Assembly: GCA_018268835.1 (NCBI GenBank) | Contig: JAFDVU010000027.1 | Span: 1-54,276 of the forward strand | Reading direction: 5' to 3' | DNA: 54,276 bases | From: Acidobacteriota bacterium | GTDB taxonomy: Bacteria > Acidobacteriota > Terriglobia > Bryobacterales > Bryobacteraceae | Shown here: one piece after another, positions 8,452 through 17,231 of the stretch | How positions within the stretch are numbered: position 1 is the stretch's first letter | How the letters are laid out: each line of letters opens with the position of its first letter | Notes under the pieces: model-generated | Seen by the model: the letters and a program-made list of their open reading frames with translations, nothing else | Databases searched by the model: none | Told to the model about the DNA's origin: nothing | Program-made: the position numbers and the translations under genes

Positions 8452-8467
8452 CGGTCGCTTGCGACCG
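8452..8467 (+). other. Short perfect hairpin between two genes
   Basis: CGGTCGC (8452-8458), TT, GCGACCG (8461-8467). It lies 13 bases after one stop and 13 before the next start, directly upstream of GAGAGGGGG, the ribosome site of the SGNH gene. There is no T-run, so it is more likely an mRNA structure near the ribosome site than a terminator. Confidence 0.35.
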
Positions 8468-8480
8468 AGAGGGGGCCGCG

Positions 8481-9203
8481 ATGAAGATTCGTTCCATGAT
8501 CCGGGTTGCCGCGCTGGCGGCGGGATCGCTCGCCGTGGCGCTGGCGCAGGTGGCGCCGCCGGCGTCTTATCTGGCGGACGTGATCGGGGAGTTGCGGAAG
8601 GATTGGCCGGCGAACCGCACCGTGAACATCGTCTTCCACGGCCACTCCGTTCCGGCGGGCTATTTCAAGACCCCGGAGGTGAGATCGCTCGAAGCGTATC
8701 CTCACCTGGTGCGGGCGGAACTGGCGCGGCGCTTTCCGCATGCAGTGGTCAACGTCATTGTCACGGCCAAGGGAGGCGAAGATTCGGTGCGCGGCGCGGC
8801 GCGCTTTGAAACCGACGTACTGGCGTGCCATCCCGACGTTGTACTGATCGATTACGCGCTCAACGACCGGCGCGCCGGACTGGACGCGGCGCGCGACGCC
8901 TGGTCGCGGATGATCCGGCTCGCGCAGGGGCGGGGCGTGAAGGTGATTCTGCTGACGCCGACGCCGGATGAATCGGCGCGGCTGGACGATCCGCGGGATC
9001 CGCTGGAGATGCACGCGGCGCAGATCCGCCGCCTGGCCGCGGAGTTCGGCGTGGGCCTGGCGGACAGCCTGGCCGCCTTCCGGCGGGCGTTGGATGCGAC
9101 TCCGCTGTCGGATTTGATGGCCCAATCCAACCACCCCAACGCCGCCGGACATCGCCTGGTGGCGGCGGAGATTCTGAAGTATTTCGATGTCAGACAGGAT
9201 TGA
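8481..9203 (+). CDS. Exported SGNH-type hydrolase with atypical catalytic blocks
   Basis: A 240-residue protein with a cleavable signal peptide (MKIRSMIRVAALAAGSLAVALAQ) and an SGNH/GDSL esterase fold. Block I reads VFHGHSVPAG, keeping the putative nucleophile Ser56 but with His55 in place of the usual Asp of GDS. Block III-like LIDYALNDR keeps the Asn-Asp. Block V is QSNHPNAAGH: the catalytic His is present but the position three residues before it, normally Asp, is Gln. Such a form may be a different subfamily acting on acylated glycans or, less likely, inactive. The start at ATG 8481 is set by GAGAGGGGG upstream. An in-frame upstream start at 8436 would spoil the signal peptide. Confidence 0.75.
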   Translation: MKIRSMIRVAALAAGSLAVALAQVAPPASYLADVIGELRKDWPANRTVNIVFHGHSVPAGYFKTPEVRSLEAYPHLVRAELARRFPHAVVNVIVTAKGGEDSVRGAARFETDVLACHPDVVLIDYALNDRRAGLDAARDAWSRMIRLAQGRGVKVILLTPTPDESARLDDPRDPLEMHAAQIRRLAAEFGVGLADSLAAFRRALDATPLSDLMAQSNHPNAAGHRLVAAEILKYFDVRQD

Positions 9204-9397
9204 GAGGGCCGGCACCCCAAAGTACTAAAACTACGCCGGCGTCCCGGTACCTGAAAACCGCGGTAAAGACGATCCGGCGCAACATCCAGGGACGCAGGGC
9301 ATTTGAGGTGAAGCTCAGCGGCGGCGGGCATTACAATTTCGTGAGTCAGGGAGACGTGGACAGCATCGTGGCCGCCATCGAACGCGCGTCCCGGTAG
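9200..9397 (+). pseudogene. Probable 3' remnant of an alpha/beta-hydrolase-like gene
   Basis: An open frame of up to 65 codons overlapping the end of the SGNH gene, with no good ribosome site and only a TTG to start from. Its second half, KLSGGGHYNFVSQGDVDSIV followed by AAIERASR, looks like the last segment of an alpha/beta-hydrolase, where a GGH motif carries the catalytic His, yet nothing before it could supply the rest of the fold. I read it as the leftover 3' end of a decayed gene. It could instead be a genuine very small protein. The call is tentative. Confidence 0.35.
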
Positions 9398-9457
9398 AGC
9401 GGCGGTAGCAGTACCAGGCCTGGATCATCCCACGCGGGTTGTTGATACGATGAACGC

Positions 9458-12349
9458 ATGTGTCGCGGCATGGGATTGCTGCTGGGTGCCCTTCTTGGAG
9501 CGTGGATCACCGGGAGTTTCAGCGCGGGCGCGCAGTCTCCGGACACCGGCGCCACCGCGCAGCAGCACTATGACGCGGCCGCGCAACTGGCCCGGAAACG
9601 GGATGCGGCCTCCACGCGTCAGGCCATTGCGGAGTTCCATGAGGCGGCCGAGTTGTGGACTGCCGCGGACAACAAGGGGCGTGCCGCGGAGGCACTCGAA
9701 TCCGCCGGCCGGCAAAGCTATTTCGCGGGGGACTACACGGCGGCGCAAGCGGATTTCGAGCGCGCCATCGCGTTCAGCCGCGAGGTGAAAGACGAGAAGG
9801 GCGAAGCCACGGCGCTCTACGGACTGGCCCGCGTCCACGTGGCTGCCGGAGACGCCGCGCGCGCCGCCGCCGCGGACGAGAAGGTCCTGGCGATGCGCCG
9901 GGAACTGAAAGACCGCGCCGGAGAAGGCGCCACGCTGCAGGATCTGGGCTGGGCCCACTTCCTGCTTGGGGATAACCAGAAATCATTTGAGTCTTACCGG
10001 GACGCGCTCGCTATCCGGCAGGAGTTGCATGACGATCTCGGCATCGGTCTGGCGCAATACGGCATCGGTTCGGTGTATTGGGCGTGGGGCGAGCCGGAGA
10101 AGGCGATCGAGGCGTACGAACACGCGCTCTCCTCTTACCGCTCCGCGAAACACGAAGCCGGCGTCGCCAATACGCTGAACAGCGCCGGTCTGGCCTATGC
10201 CGACATTGGCGACTACCCGAAGGCCATCGCGATGTACAGCGAGGCCCTGGCGATGTGGGAACGCCTCAAACAACCCGGCGGCGAGGTGCTGGCGCTCAAT
10301 AACCTGGGTCTGGCGTACGCTGCGCTCCACGAGCCGGAACGCGCGATCGGCTATTACGATCGCGCCTTGAAACTCGCCGCCGGGCCGGACACCCGGCCGC
10401 GGTCGTATATTCTCCAGAATCTCGGAGACGCCAACGCCGGTTTGAAGCGCTACGCGAGCGCGCTCGAAGAGTATCGGCAGTCGCTGAAGTTGAAGCGCGA
10501 TTCGGGCGACCGTTTCGGACAGGCCTACACGCTCACGCGCCTGGGTGAGGTGCAATCGGCGCTGGGCGATTCCACCGGGGCCATGGGTTCTCTCGAAGAA
10601 GCGCTGATGCTCCATCGCGTGGTCGGCGCGCGCGGCGGGGAGGCCGCCACGCTGGCGGCCATGGCTCGCGCAAACGTGCTGACGGGGAAACTGGACGAGG
10701 CGCGGAGCGAGATGCAGGCGGCGGCCGGCATCGTGGAGAGCCTGTTCGCCGGCCTTTCCAGCCGCGATCTGCGCACCACGTTCTTCGCCAACCGGCAGTC
10801 CTACTACGCGTTTTACATCGACCTGCTGATGCGCCTTCACAAGCTGCATCCGCAAGCGGGATACGACCGCGAGGCGCTCGAAGTGAGCGAACGCAGCCGC
10901 GCGCGCACCTTGATCGACAGCCTGGCCGAGGCCCACGCGCAGATCCGCGGCGCCGCCGGAGGGGCGTTGCAGCGGCGGGAACAGACGCTGCGCAACGAAC
11001 TGCACGCCCGGGCGCAGCGGGTGGAATCGCTGGCCAGCGGGCACGCCTCCGACGCCGACCTGCGCCGCGCACGGACCGGTTTTGACGATGCGCTGCGGGA
11101 ATACAACGAACTGGAGGCATCCATTCGCGAGGCCAATCCGCGCTACGCCGCGCTGGTTGAGCCGCGTCCGCTCGCCGTCGCCGACATTCAACAGCGCGTG
11201 CTCGACGGCGGAACGCTGCTGCTCGAATACGCGCTGGGAGACGAGCACAGCTACGCGTGGCTGGTCTCCAGGGACAGCGTCAGCGGCGCCGTACTGCCTC
11301 CGCGGGCGCGCATCGAGGCGCTGGCGCACACGCTGTATGAGGACCTCAACGCGCGCAACCGTAATGCGGCGGGTGAATCGATCGACCAGCAGCGGCTGCG
11401 CCTGCACGCGGCCGACGCCTCCTTCTACCGCACCGCGCGCCAACTCGCGGACGTGCTGCTGGGACCCTTCACGGCGCGGCTCGGGAGCAGGCGGCTGGTG
11501 GTGGTCGCCGACGGCGCGCTCAACTACGTGCCGTTCGCGGCGCTTCCGTCGCCGGCCACCGGCCGTCCGCTGGTGACGAGGAACGAGGTGGTCATGCTGC
11601 CTTCAGCGTCCACCATCGCGGTGTTGCGCGAGCGGCCCCCCGCGCAGGGCGTGCGGAATCGCACCGCCATCATCGCCGATCCGGTCTTCGACGCGGCCGA
11701 CGCGCGTCTCTCCCGCGGTAGCGGGCGCCCCGGGTTGCTGGTATCCACCAAGTCGGCTCCGCGCGAGGCGGAATACACGCGCTTGCGGTTCTCAAAAACC
11801 GAAGCCGAGGGGATCGCTGCGCTGGAAGGCCGCGGCAGGGTGCGGATCTTCACGGATTTCGACGCCAATCGCAGCCTCTTTTTCAACGGCTCGCTGCGCG
11901 GCTACGGGACGCTGCACATCGCCAGCCACACCGTCATCGACAACGATCGCCCCGCGCTTTCGCGCATCGTGCTTTCGCGCGTGGACGCGTCCGGCAAGGC
12001 GCGCGACGGGTATCTGCGGCTATTCGAGATCTACAACCTGAATCTGGATGCAGACCTGGTGGTGCTCAGCGCCTGCCGTACGGCTCTTGGCCGTGAAGTG
12101 CGCGGCGAAGGCCTGGTCGGGTTGACGCGCGGCTTTCTCTACGCCGGAGCGTCGCGTGTGGTGGCCAGCCTGTGGAGCGTCCAGGACCAGGCGACCGCGG
12201 AGTTGATGCGCCGCTTCTACGGGAACCTCCTGAGGGGAGCGACGGCGGCGGCCGCATTGAGCGCCGCCGAACGCGAGATGGCGTCCGCGGAGCGTTGGTC
12301 GAATCCCTACTACTGGGCCGCGTTCACGCTGCAGGGCGATTGGAAATAG
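9458..12349 (+). CDS. Exported TPR-CHAT domain protein (caspase-like peptidase family)
   Basis: A 963-residue protein. A signal peptide (GLLLGALLGAWITGSFSAGAQ) is followed by about ten tetratricopeptide repeats (residues about 30-430, e.g. LGIGLAQYGIGSVYWAWGEPEKAI is one repeat region), a helical linker (about 430-570) and a C-terminal CHAT domain (about 650-963). The caspase-type dyad is present: His824 in LHIASH and Cys873 in VVLSACRTALG, followed by GLTRGFLYAGASRVVASLW. CHAT proteins are peptidases or regulated effectors. The signal peptide points to the periplasm or outside, unlike CRISPR-linked TPR-CHAT proteins, which are cytoplasmic. A TACGAT box ends 6 bases before ATG 9458, with no clear ribosome site. 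The stop is 1 base before the sigma-factor gene, so the two are coupled. Confidence 0.88.
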   Translation: MCRGMGLLLGALLGAWITGSFSAGAQSPDTGATAQQHYDAAAQLARKRDAASTRQAIAEFHEAAELWTAADNKGRAAEALESAGRQSYFAGDYTAAQADFERAIAFSREVKDEKGEATALYGLARVHVAAGDAARAAAADEKVLAMRRELKDRAGEGATLQDLGWAHFLLGDNQKSFESYRDALAIRQELHDDLGIGLAQYGIGSVYWAWGEPEKAIEAYEHALSSYRSAKHEAGVANTLNSAGLAYADIGDYPKAIAMYSEALAMWERLKQPGGEVLALNNLGLAYAALHEPERAIGYYDRALKLAAGPDTRPRSYILQNLGDANAGLKRYASALEEYRQSLKLKRDSGDRFGQAYTLTRLGEVQSALGDSTGAMGSLEEALMLHRVVGARGGEAATLAAMARANVLTGKLDEARSEMQAAAGIVESLFAGLSSRDLRTTFFANRQSYYAFYIDLLMRLHKLHPQAGYDREALEVSERSRARTLIDSLAEAHAQIRGAAGGALQRREQTLRNELHARAQRVESLASGHASDADLRRARTGFDDALREYNELEASIREANPRYAALVEPRPLAVADIQQRVLDGGTLLLEYALGDEHSYAWLVSRDSVSGAVLPPRARIEALAHTLYEDLNARNRNAAGESIDQQRLRLHAADASFYRTARQLADVLLGPFTARLGSRRLVVVADGALNYVPFAALPSPATGRPLVTRNEVVMLPSASTIAVLRERPPAQGVRNRTAIIADPVFDAADARLSRGSGRPGLLVSTKSAPREAEYTRLRFSKTEAEGIAALEGRGRVRIFTDFDANRSLFFNGSLRGYGTLHIASHTVIDNDRPALSRIVLSRVDASGKARDGYLRLFEIYNLNLDADLVVLSACRTALGREVRGEGLVGLTRGFLYAGASRVVASLWSVQDQATAELMRRFYGNLLRGATAAAALSAAEREMASAERWSNPYYWAAFTLQGDWK

Positions 12350-12350
12350 C

Positions 12351-12950
12351 ATGCAGGGCACCGGAGCCAGAGAGCCGTGGCGCTTGACGCAGGAGGCGTT
12401 CGACCGGCTGCTGGAGATGCTTGCCGGCGACCGGCAGGTGGCCGCCGAGCGCTACGAAGCGATCCGCGCGCGGCTGATCCGGTTCTTCACCTGGGAACGC
12501 GCGCCGCTTCCGGAAGACCACGCCGACGAGACCATCAACCGCGTCGCCAAACGCTTGAGCGACGGGGAAGAGATCAAGGACGCGGGCGGGTATTTCTACG
12601 GCGTGGCGCGCATGGTGCTGCGGGAGGTGATGGCGGAGACTCAGCGGCGCGCCCGCGGCGCGGAAGAGTTCGAGCGGCATGAACGGCGCATGGCGGAGGC
12701 GGAACACGATCGCGATCAGAAGCAGGAGGCCATGGATTGCCTGAGTCGCTGCCTGGAACACGCCGGTCCCCGGGAGCGCTCCTTCATCGTGCGGTATTAC
12801 CAGGGGGACAAGCGGAACCGCATCGAAAACCGGCGGCGCATGGCGGAAGAACTCGATCTGCCGTTGAACGCGCTGCGCAATCGCGCCCTGCGGCTGCGCG
12901 AAAAAATAGAGAATTGTGTCTTAAAATGCATAAACGCGAAACGTGCGTGA
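12351..12950 (+). CDS. Sigma-70 family (ECF-like) RNA polymerase sigma factor
   Basis: A 199-residue protein with the two helical regions of an ECF-type sigma factor. The sigma2-like part is RARLIRFFTWERAPLPEDHA with DETINRVAKRL (residues about 38-64, core binding and -10 melting). The sigma4-like part near residues 150-190 is ERSFIVRYYQGDKRNRIENR followed by LPLNALRNRALRLREKI, a helix-turn-helix for -35 recognition. The linker is rich in Arg/Glu. The start ATG 12351 follows the CHAT gene stop by one base. The next gene encodes a membrane protein that looks like its anti-sigma partner. The family is divergent, so the match is by pattern rather than strict motif; a role in envelope or stress signalling is inferred from the neighbours. 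Confidence 0.75.
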   Translation: MQGTGAREPWRLTQEAFDRLLEMLAGDRQVAAERYEAIRARLIRFFTWERAPLPEDHADETINRVAKRLSDGEEIKDAGGYFYGVARMVLREVMAETQRRARGAEEFERHERRMAEAEHDRDQKQEAMDCLSRCLEHAGPRERSFIVRYYQGDKRNRIENRRRMAEELDLPLNALRNRALRLREKIENCVLKCINAKRA

Positions 12951-13005
12951 TATTTCGGCCCGGACGGCCACTCATGAGTGAGTGCGAGAGATAGAACTTA
13001 TTGCG

Positions 13006-13779
13006 ATGGCAGCGGATCCCACCGACGAACAGTTAGTCCGATATCTGTTACACGAGTTGCCCGACGCGGAACGGCGCACGATACAGGAGTCCCTGTTCGC
13101 GGACCCCGCGCTGCTGGACCGCATGCAGGACGCGGAGAACGATCTGATCGACGCGTTGGTTCGCGGCGAACTGGCCGAGCCGGAGGCGGCGAAGGTCCGG
13201 GAGTTCGTGACGGCAACCGGGCAGCAGGCGCGGGTCCGTTTCGCCAGGGCGCTGGCCGATGCGGCCGCGGGGGGGGCCGGGCAGGCGGCCGCGGTGCGCG
13301 ACGGGCGGCTTCGCTCGCGCTGGTTCTCTCCGATTGCGGCACTGGCGTTCGCCTGCGTGGTGCTGGCTGTCGCCACGACGGGCCTGTGGATGCGGAATCG
13401 GAGCCCGCGAGCGCCGGCGGTATCCGGGCGCGTTGCAACGCCGGGCGGCAGCGTGTTTGCGTTCGCCGTGCGCGCCGGCGCGGTCCGGGGCGGGGAAGGG
13501 CCCGTGCGCGTAAGACTCCCATCGGGGACGAGCGTGGCGCGGATCGATCTGGCGCTCGAGGGCGGTGCGGATTACACGAAATTCTCGGTTGCCCTCGCGA
13601 CCGCGGCCGGCGGTCCGGTTTGGGGACAGTCCGGCGCACTCGTCAAAGGCGCCGATCGCGTTTCCCTGCTGGTTCCGGCGAATGTGCTGGCGCCGGGAGC
13701 CTACGAGGCCGCTCTCTCCGGCGGGTCTGGAAACGGTCCGCTGAAGATCGTGGATTACTACTATTTTCGCGTGGAGTGA
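13006..13779 (+). CDS. Putative transmembrane anti-sigma factor
   Basis: A 257-residue single-pass membrane protein. The cytoplasmic N-terminus (DEQLVRYLLHELPDAERRTI and the following helices to about residue 80) resembles anti-sigma N-terminal domains seen beside ECF factors, but lacks the HxxxCxxC zinc motif. The membrane helix is IAALAFACVVLAVATTGLW (about 108-126), and a 130-residue outer domain is predicted to be beta-rich (VRVRLPSGTSVARIDLALEG; GPLKIVDYYYFRVE at the end). It probably holds the preceding sigma factor at the membrane until a signal arrives. The start is uncertain: ATG 13006 is used, while GTG 12982 would add eight residues, and neither has a clear ribosome site. It faces the convergent lipoprotein gene 12 bases beyond its stop. 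Confidence 0.7.
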   Translation: MAADPTDEQLVRYLLHELPDAERRTIQESLFADPALLDRMQDAENDLIDALVRGELAEPEAAKVREFVTATGQQARVRFARALADAAAGGAGQAAAVRDGRLRSRWFSPIAALAFACVVLAVATTGLWMRNRSPRAPAVSGRVATPGGSVFAFAVRAGAVRGGEGPVRVRLPSGTSVARIDLALEGGADYTKFSVALATAAGGPVWGQSGALVKGADRVSLLVPANVLAPGAYEAALSGGSGNGPLKIVDYYYFRVE

Positions 13780-13791
13780 GCCGGACGAAGC

Positions 13792-16700
13792 CTACCGGGA
13801 CAGAGCCACGATGGCGTCGGCCAGGCTTCTCCGGTAGGACTGCCAGCCCTCGGCCAGGAACCCGGCGCCGGGCTCGGTCCGGCCCAGCGGGAACGAGGCC
13901 ATGCGGCTTCGGATCAACTCCGTCGCGTGCGTGGCCGCCGGTGTCCCGGCCTTTTCCCGGGCGAGGCGCGCCAGGGTCAGCAGATACCGGTAGTCGGACA
14001 GGCCCGCCGCGTTGCGATAGAATCCGACCCACGGGACGAGCCTGCCGTCGGGCGTGGAATTCGCCCAGGCGTAATCGTCTTCCCGGCAGTCCAGGGCGTA
14101 GTACGGATCGCCCGCTACGATGTTCCAGTGCCAGGCCAGCCTGAACATCATGCCGTACTCCTTCGCCGCTTTGTACATATAGTTGCCGAAGGTCCAGCGG
14201 TTGCCCTGGTTGTAGAAGGCCCACGCGCCGCCTGCCCGGGTGAGTTGCTCCACGCCGGTGGCGTCGTGCAGATTCAGCGCCGCCACGGTGACCGCCCTTG
14301 CCAGTTCGAAGCGCGGGCCACTCTGTTCGTCAGCCGGGAGGCTGGTGGCCAGAGTGAAGGCCGGGACACCGCCGGGGAATGCATCGCGGTAGGCTCTGGC
14401 GTTGGCGATGGACTCCTGGAGCGCGCCGGCGTCCGGTTCGTCGCCCAGGTTCCAGTAGACCGGCAGCCATCCCTTCTGGCGGGCATGGCGATCGATCTCC
14501 GCATAGACGGCTTTGACGAACGCGGAGTAGTCGCTGAATCCCGCCTGCTTCATCGCGGCCAGATCGCGGCGGTATGGGTCGAGGCCGATGACGCCGGCGC
14601 CGTAGGAACTGACGGCTTTGAAGCCGTACTTTGCGGCCTCCTCCATCTCCCGGTCGGCCGCGACAAAGTCCAGTAACGGCGCGCCATTCCTGAATCCCCG
14701 ATACGCGATGGAGGGAACTCCCGTGAACATGGTGAAGCCGGACGCGCGCAGCGCCGCCAGGCTCTTCGCCGTCAATTTTTCGTCGAACGCCCGCGCCGCC
14801 GGATCGTCACCGAACCAGGGGACGGAAATCGCGCCGCCAAACGGACCGGCCGGGATATCGACCGCATCGAGCGCGCCCTTGCGTACGGTGAATCGCACCG
14901 GCAGCGAAACTGCCGCGCCGTGTTCGGAGGTGAATCGCGCCTGGCCGGAGTAGATGCCGGGCGAAGCGCCGGGAGGCACCCGGACCGTCATCCAAAAGCG
15001 CCGGGTGACTCCCCGCGGAAGTCTCACCGTGTGGTTCGGCACGATCCACCGCGGGGCGATGGTGTAGACCGCTCCGTCTGTGGTCACCCTGGTCACGCGG
15101 TAGGACACGTAGCCGACGTCGATCGCGGACGGCGGAATCGTCCCGCCCGATCCTGTCAGTGCGCTTACTTCCAGGGTTCCCATGCCGAGGTCCTTGAGCG
15201 GCAGCACGGACATGGTCAGCGGGACATTCTCGCCGGCGAAGGCATCGGCCTCCAGCGAACCGCGGAGTTCGCCGGGCCGCGGCGCGTCGTTGTAATAGAC
15301 GTCTTCCATGAAGTCGCGCTGGAAGACTACGTAGCCGCGGCCGGCGTCTTCGCCGCGCGGTTGCCCGGGCGCGCCGCCGGGTTCGTGCAGCACCCGCTTG
15401 AAGGCGTTATCGAAGTAGAATCGCCGCCTGGCCTTCACATGCTCGAGGAAGCGCGTTCCTTCGGCGGCCTTGTCCAGCGGAAAAATGACGATCGCCGACA
15501 CGCTGTCGGCCCATCGTTCTCCCTGGAATTCGAGATCGATCCGGCCCTGCGTCACTTCGACATCGAAGACCTTGGCGGAGAAGTGCGCGGGGTCGTATTT
15601 ATCGAACGTATCGTCCGAGGGAAGATCCTCCGTGTCCCAGAAGCGGAAGTATCGACGCAGGAACGCCGCGAAGTCCATGTGCTCGGACACCGCCACCTTG
15701 CCCTGTGCCTTGACGGTCCTGGTGCGATAGACCTGGTAATCGCCCCAGTAGGCGGATGGGCTGTCCAGATTCAGAAACACGCGGTACCGGCCATTGGGAA
15801 CGTCCACCAGAAAGTGGCCGGACGTAATGCACAGGAAATCCTGGTAGAGCGGGTCGGGCTGCAGCGCGTCCATGGCCTGCCAGATGGCGGCGTGTTGCAG
15901 GCCATATCCGCGTCCGGGAGAATACTGCGTGGCGGGGGTGACCGGCGTGAAGCCATCCATCACGGGACTGGCGGCGGGGCCGAAATCGAAGGCCTGCAAT
16001 CCGTCGAACGCAAAACCCCGCGCGGATGAGTCCCGTTCCAGCCGCAGGTTGTCGAGGAACAGCGGGCCGTTGTCGCCTACGTTGAACACCAGGCGGCGGA
16101 TGCCGTCCAGGATCAGGCGCCGGCCGGGCTTCGACTTCTCGCCGACGTAGAGCTGTTGCAGGGGAATCGTCAAGGTACTCGCGCCGGGCGGTACGAGCGT
16201 CTGGTAGTTCACGCGGGTCCAATAATCCCGGGTGGCCGTATCGTTGATCTCGATGCCGAGCGGAATCGGCCGTGCTCCCGGCACAAACACGTTGGCGGCG
16301 AGTGAGTCGTACCCCTGCCAATTCTGCGGAGATCGCATTGCGGCGTAATCTTTATCGATGCGCAGCGCCCTGACGCCGCCGGTGGCGTGGGCCGTCACCA
16401 CGACTCCGCCCTCGAACGGATTGCCGTCCTCGAACGAAGCGATGGTCTTCACCGGCGGTCCGGCGGAACTTCCCGCGGACGATTCCAGCGGGCTGCCGCA
16501 AGCGTAACAGCGGCCCCACCGCGGCAGATTGCGATAGCCGCAGCGCGGGCAGTGCACGGCGCCAGCAGTCAGCGGACCCGGCGCTTCAATCGGCCGCTCT
16601 TCCCGGTCCAACACGGGAGTCGCGGACAGCGGCGTGTCGGGAGCCACGCGCGCCATCGATACGTCGTCGATCCAAAGATACCCGGGCGCCGAGAGTGCGA

Positions 16701-17175
16701 AGGAGGGCCCGGCCTGTCCCTTCGCCACCACGTCCGCGACATAGGTAAGATGCGTCCAGCCGAAGTTGCCGCTCCGGTTCAGGGGAATGGATTTGCCGAC
16801 GAACGTGAATTCGGGATCCGGGGCCGATGTTCCGGCGGCGATCTCCAGCCCGCGGATATAGGCCGAGATGCGGTAGCGCCCCGGGTCGAGATCCTTCAAT
16901 TGCCAAAGGCGAATTCTGCCGGGCGAGATGCAGGTTAGAAGCGCGGAAGTATTTCCGGTGTGCGCCACGCTGCCCGCGTCGAAGGAACAGCCGCCCTCGT
17001 AGCGTCCGGACCAGCCGGGGAACATGAGTCCCGCGCGATCGCGCCCGTGGACGGTTTCAAACGACGGATCGGAGATCAGGTTGCCGCCGCCGGCGCGAGT
17101 GCAGGAGATGCCGGCGAACGCCAGGGCAGCGATCGGGAGCAGTGTGAGGGGGAGGGCCGTGGTCCGGCTTCGCAT
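13792..17175 (-). CDS. Large lipoprotein with carbohydrate-binding modules, zinc ribbon and DUF4091-like glycosidase region
   Basis: A 1127-residue predicted lipoprotein. The signal peptide has a lipobox AGISC with Cys25. Modules in order: a carbohydrate-binding-like beta sandwich (about 30-180); a four-cysteine zinc ribbon (Cys209, Cys212, Cys223, Cys226; CPRCG...CYACG); a second sandwich (about 245-390); a malectin/galactose-binding-like module (AFDFGPAASPVMDGFTPVTP onward, about 395-560); further beta-sandwich domains; and a C-terminal TIM-barrel-like domain with YWNLGDEPDAG near residue 900, the pattern of DUF4091-type glycosidases. It probably binds and processes polysaccharide at the cell surface. 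A zinc ribbon in an exported protein is unusual. It is divergent from the enolase-family gene at 17232, with 56 bases between. Confidence 0.7.
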   Translation of the reverse strand: MRSRTTALPLTLLPIAALAFAGISCTRAGGGNLISDPSFETVHGRDRAGLMFPGWSGRYEGGCSFDAGSVAHTGNTSALLTCISPGRIRLWQLKDLDPGRYRISAYIRGLEIAAGTSAPDPEFTFVGKSIPLNRSGNFGWTHLTYVADVVAKGQAGPSFALSAPGYLWIDDVSMARVAPDTPLSATPVLDREERPIEAPGPLTAGAVHCPRCGYRNLPRWGRCYACGSPLESSAGSSAGPPVKTIASFEDGNPFEGGVVVTAHATGGVRALRIDKDYAAMRSPQNWQGYDSLAANVFVPGARPIPLGIEINDTATRDYWTRVNYQTLVPPGASTLTIPLQQLYVGEKSKPGRRLILDGIRRLVFNVGDNGPLFLDNLRLERDSSARGFAFDGLQAFDFGPAASPVMDGFTPVTPATQYSPGRGYGLQHAAIWQAMDALQPDPLYQDFLCITSGHFLVDVPNGRYRVFLNLDSPSAYWGDYQVYRTRTVKAQGKVAVSEHMDFAAFLRRYFRFWDTEDLPSDDTFDKYDPAHFSAKVFDVEVTQGRIDLEFQGERWADSVSAIVIFPLDKAAEGTRFLEHVKARRRFYFDNAFKRVLHEPGGAPGQPRGEDAGRGYVVFQRDFMEDVYYNDAPRPGELRGSLEADAFAGENVPLTMSVLPLKDLGMGTLEVSALTGSGGTIPPSAIDVGYVSYRVTRVTTDGAVYTIAPRWIVPNHTVRLPRGVTRRFWMTVRVPPGASPGIYSGQARFTSEHGAAVSLPVRFTVRKGALDAVDIPAGPFGGAISVPWFGDDPAARAFDEKLTAKSLAALRASGFTMFTGVPSIAYRGFRNGAPLLDFVAADREMEEAAKYGFKAVSSYGAGVIGLDPYRRDLAAMKQAGFSDYSAFVKAVYAEIDRHARQKGWLPVYWNLGDEPDAGALQESIANARAYRDAFPGGVPAFTLATSLPADEQSGPRFELARAVTVAALNLHDATGVEQLTRAGGAWAFYNQGNRWTFGNYMYKAAKEYGMMFRLAWHWNIVAGDPYYALDCREDDYAWANSTPDGRLVPWVGFYRNAAGLSDYRYLLTLARLAREKAGTPAATHATELIRSRMASFPLGRTEPGAGFLAEGWQSYRRSLADAIVALSR

Positions 17176-17219
17176 CCACTCCCGAGACTAACGCACCGTG
17201 GCGCGAGGCGTGCGGGTTG

Positions 17220-17225
17220 TACCAT
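17220..17225 (+). promoter_or_regulatory. Candidate -10 box in a motif shared with the BMC aldolase promoter region
   Basis: TACCAT lies within TTGTACCATGGACG, and a closely similar string occurs at 21202-21215 upstream of the BMC-linked aldolase. Both are followed by TGTTCC. The shared block may mark a common promoter or operator for the two sugar-acid genes. There is no clear -35. Confidence 0.3.
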
Positions 17226-17231
17226 GGACGC

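Noticed and set aside
8452..8467. Hairpin as a rho-independent terminator
   Set aside because: No T-run follows, the stem is only 7 base pairs, and it abuts the ribosome site of the next gene.
9458..12349. CHAT protein as a CRISPR-associated (Craspase-like) or anti-phage effector
   Set aside because: It has a signal peptide and there are no cas genes, repeats or other defence genes nearby; the sigma/anti-sigma context suggests signalling.
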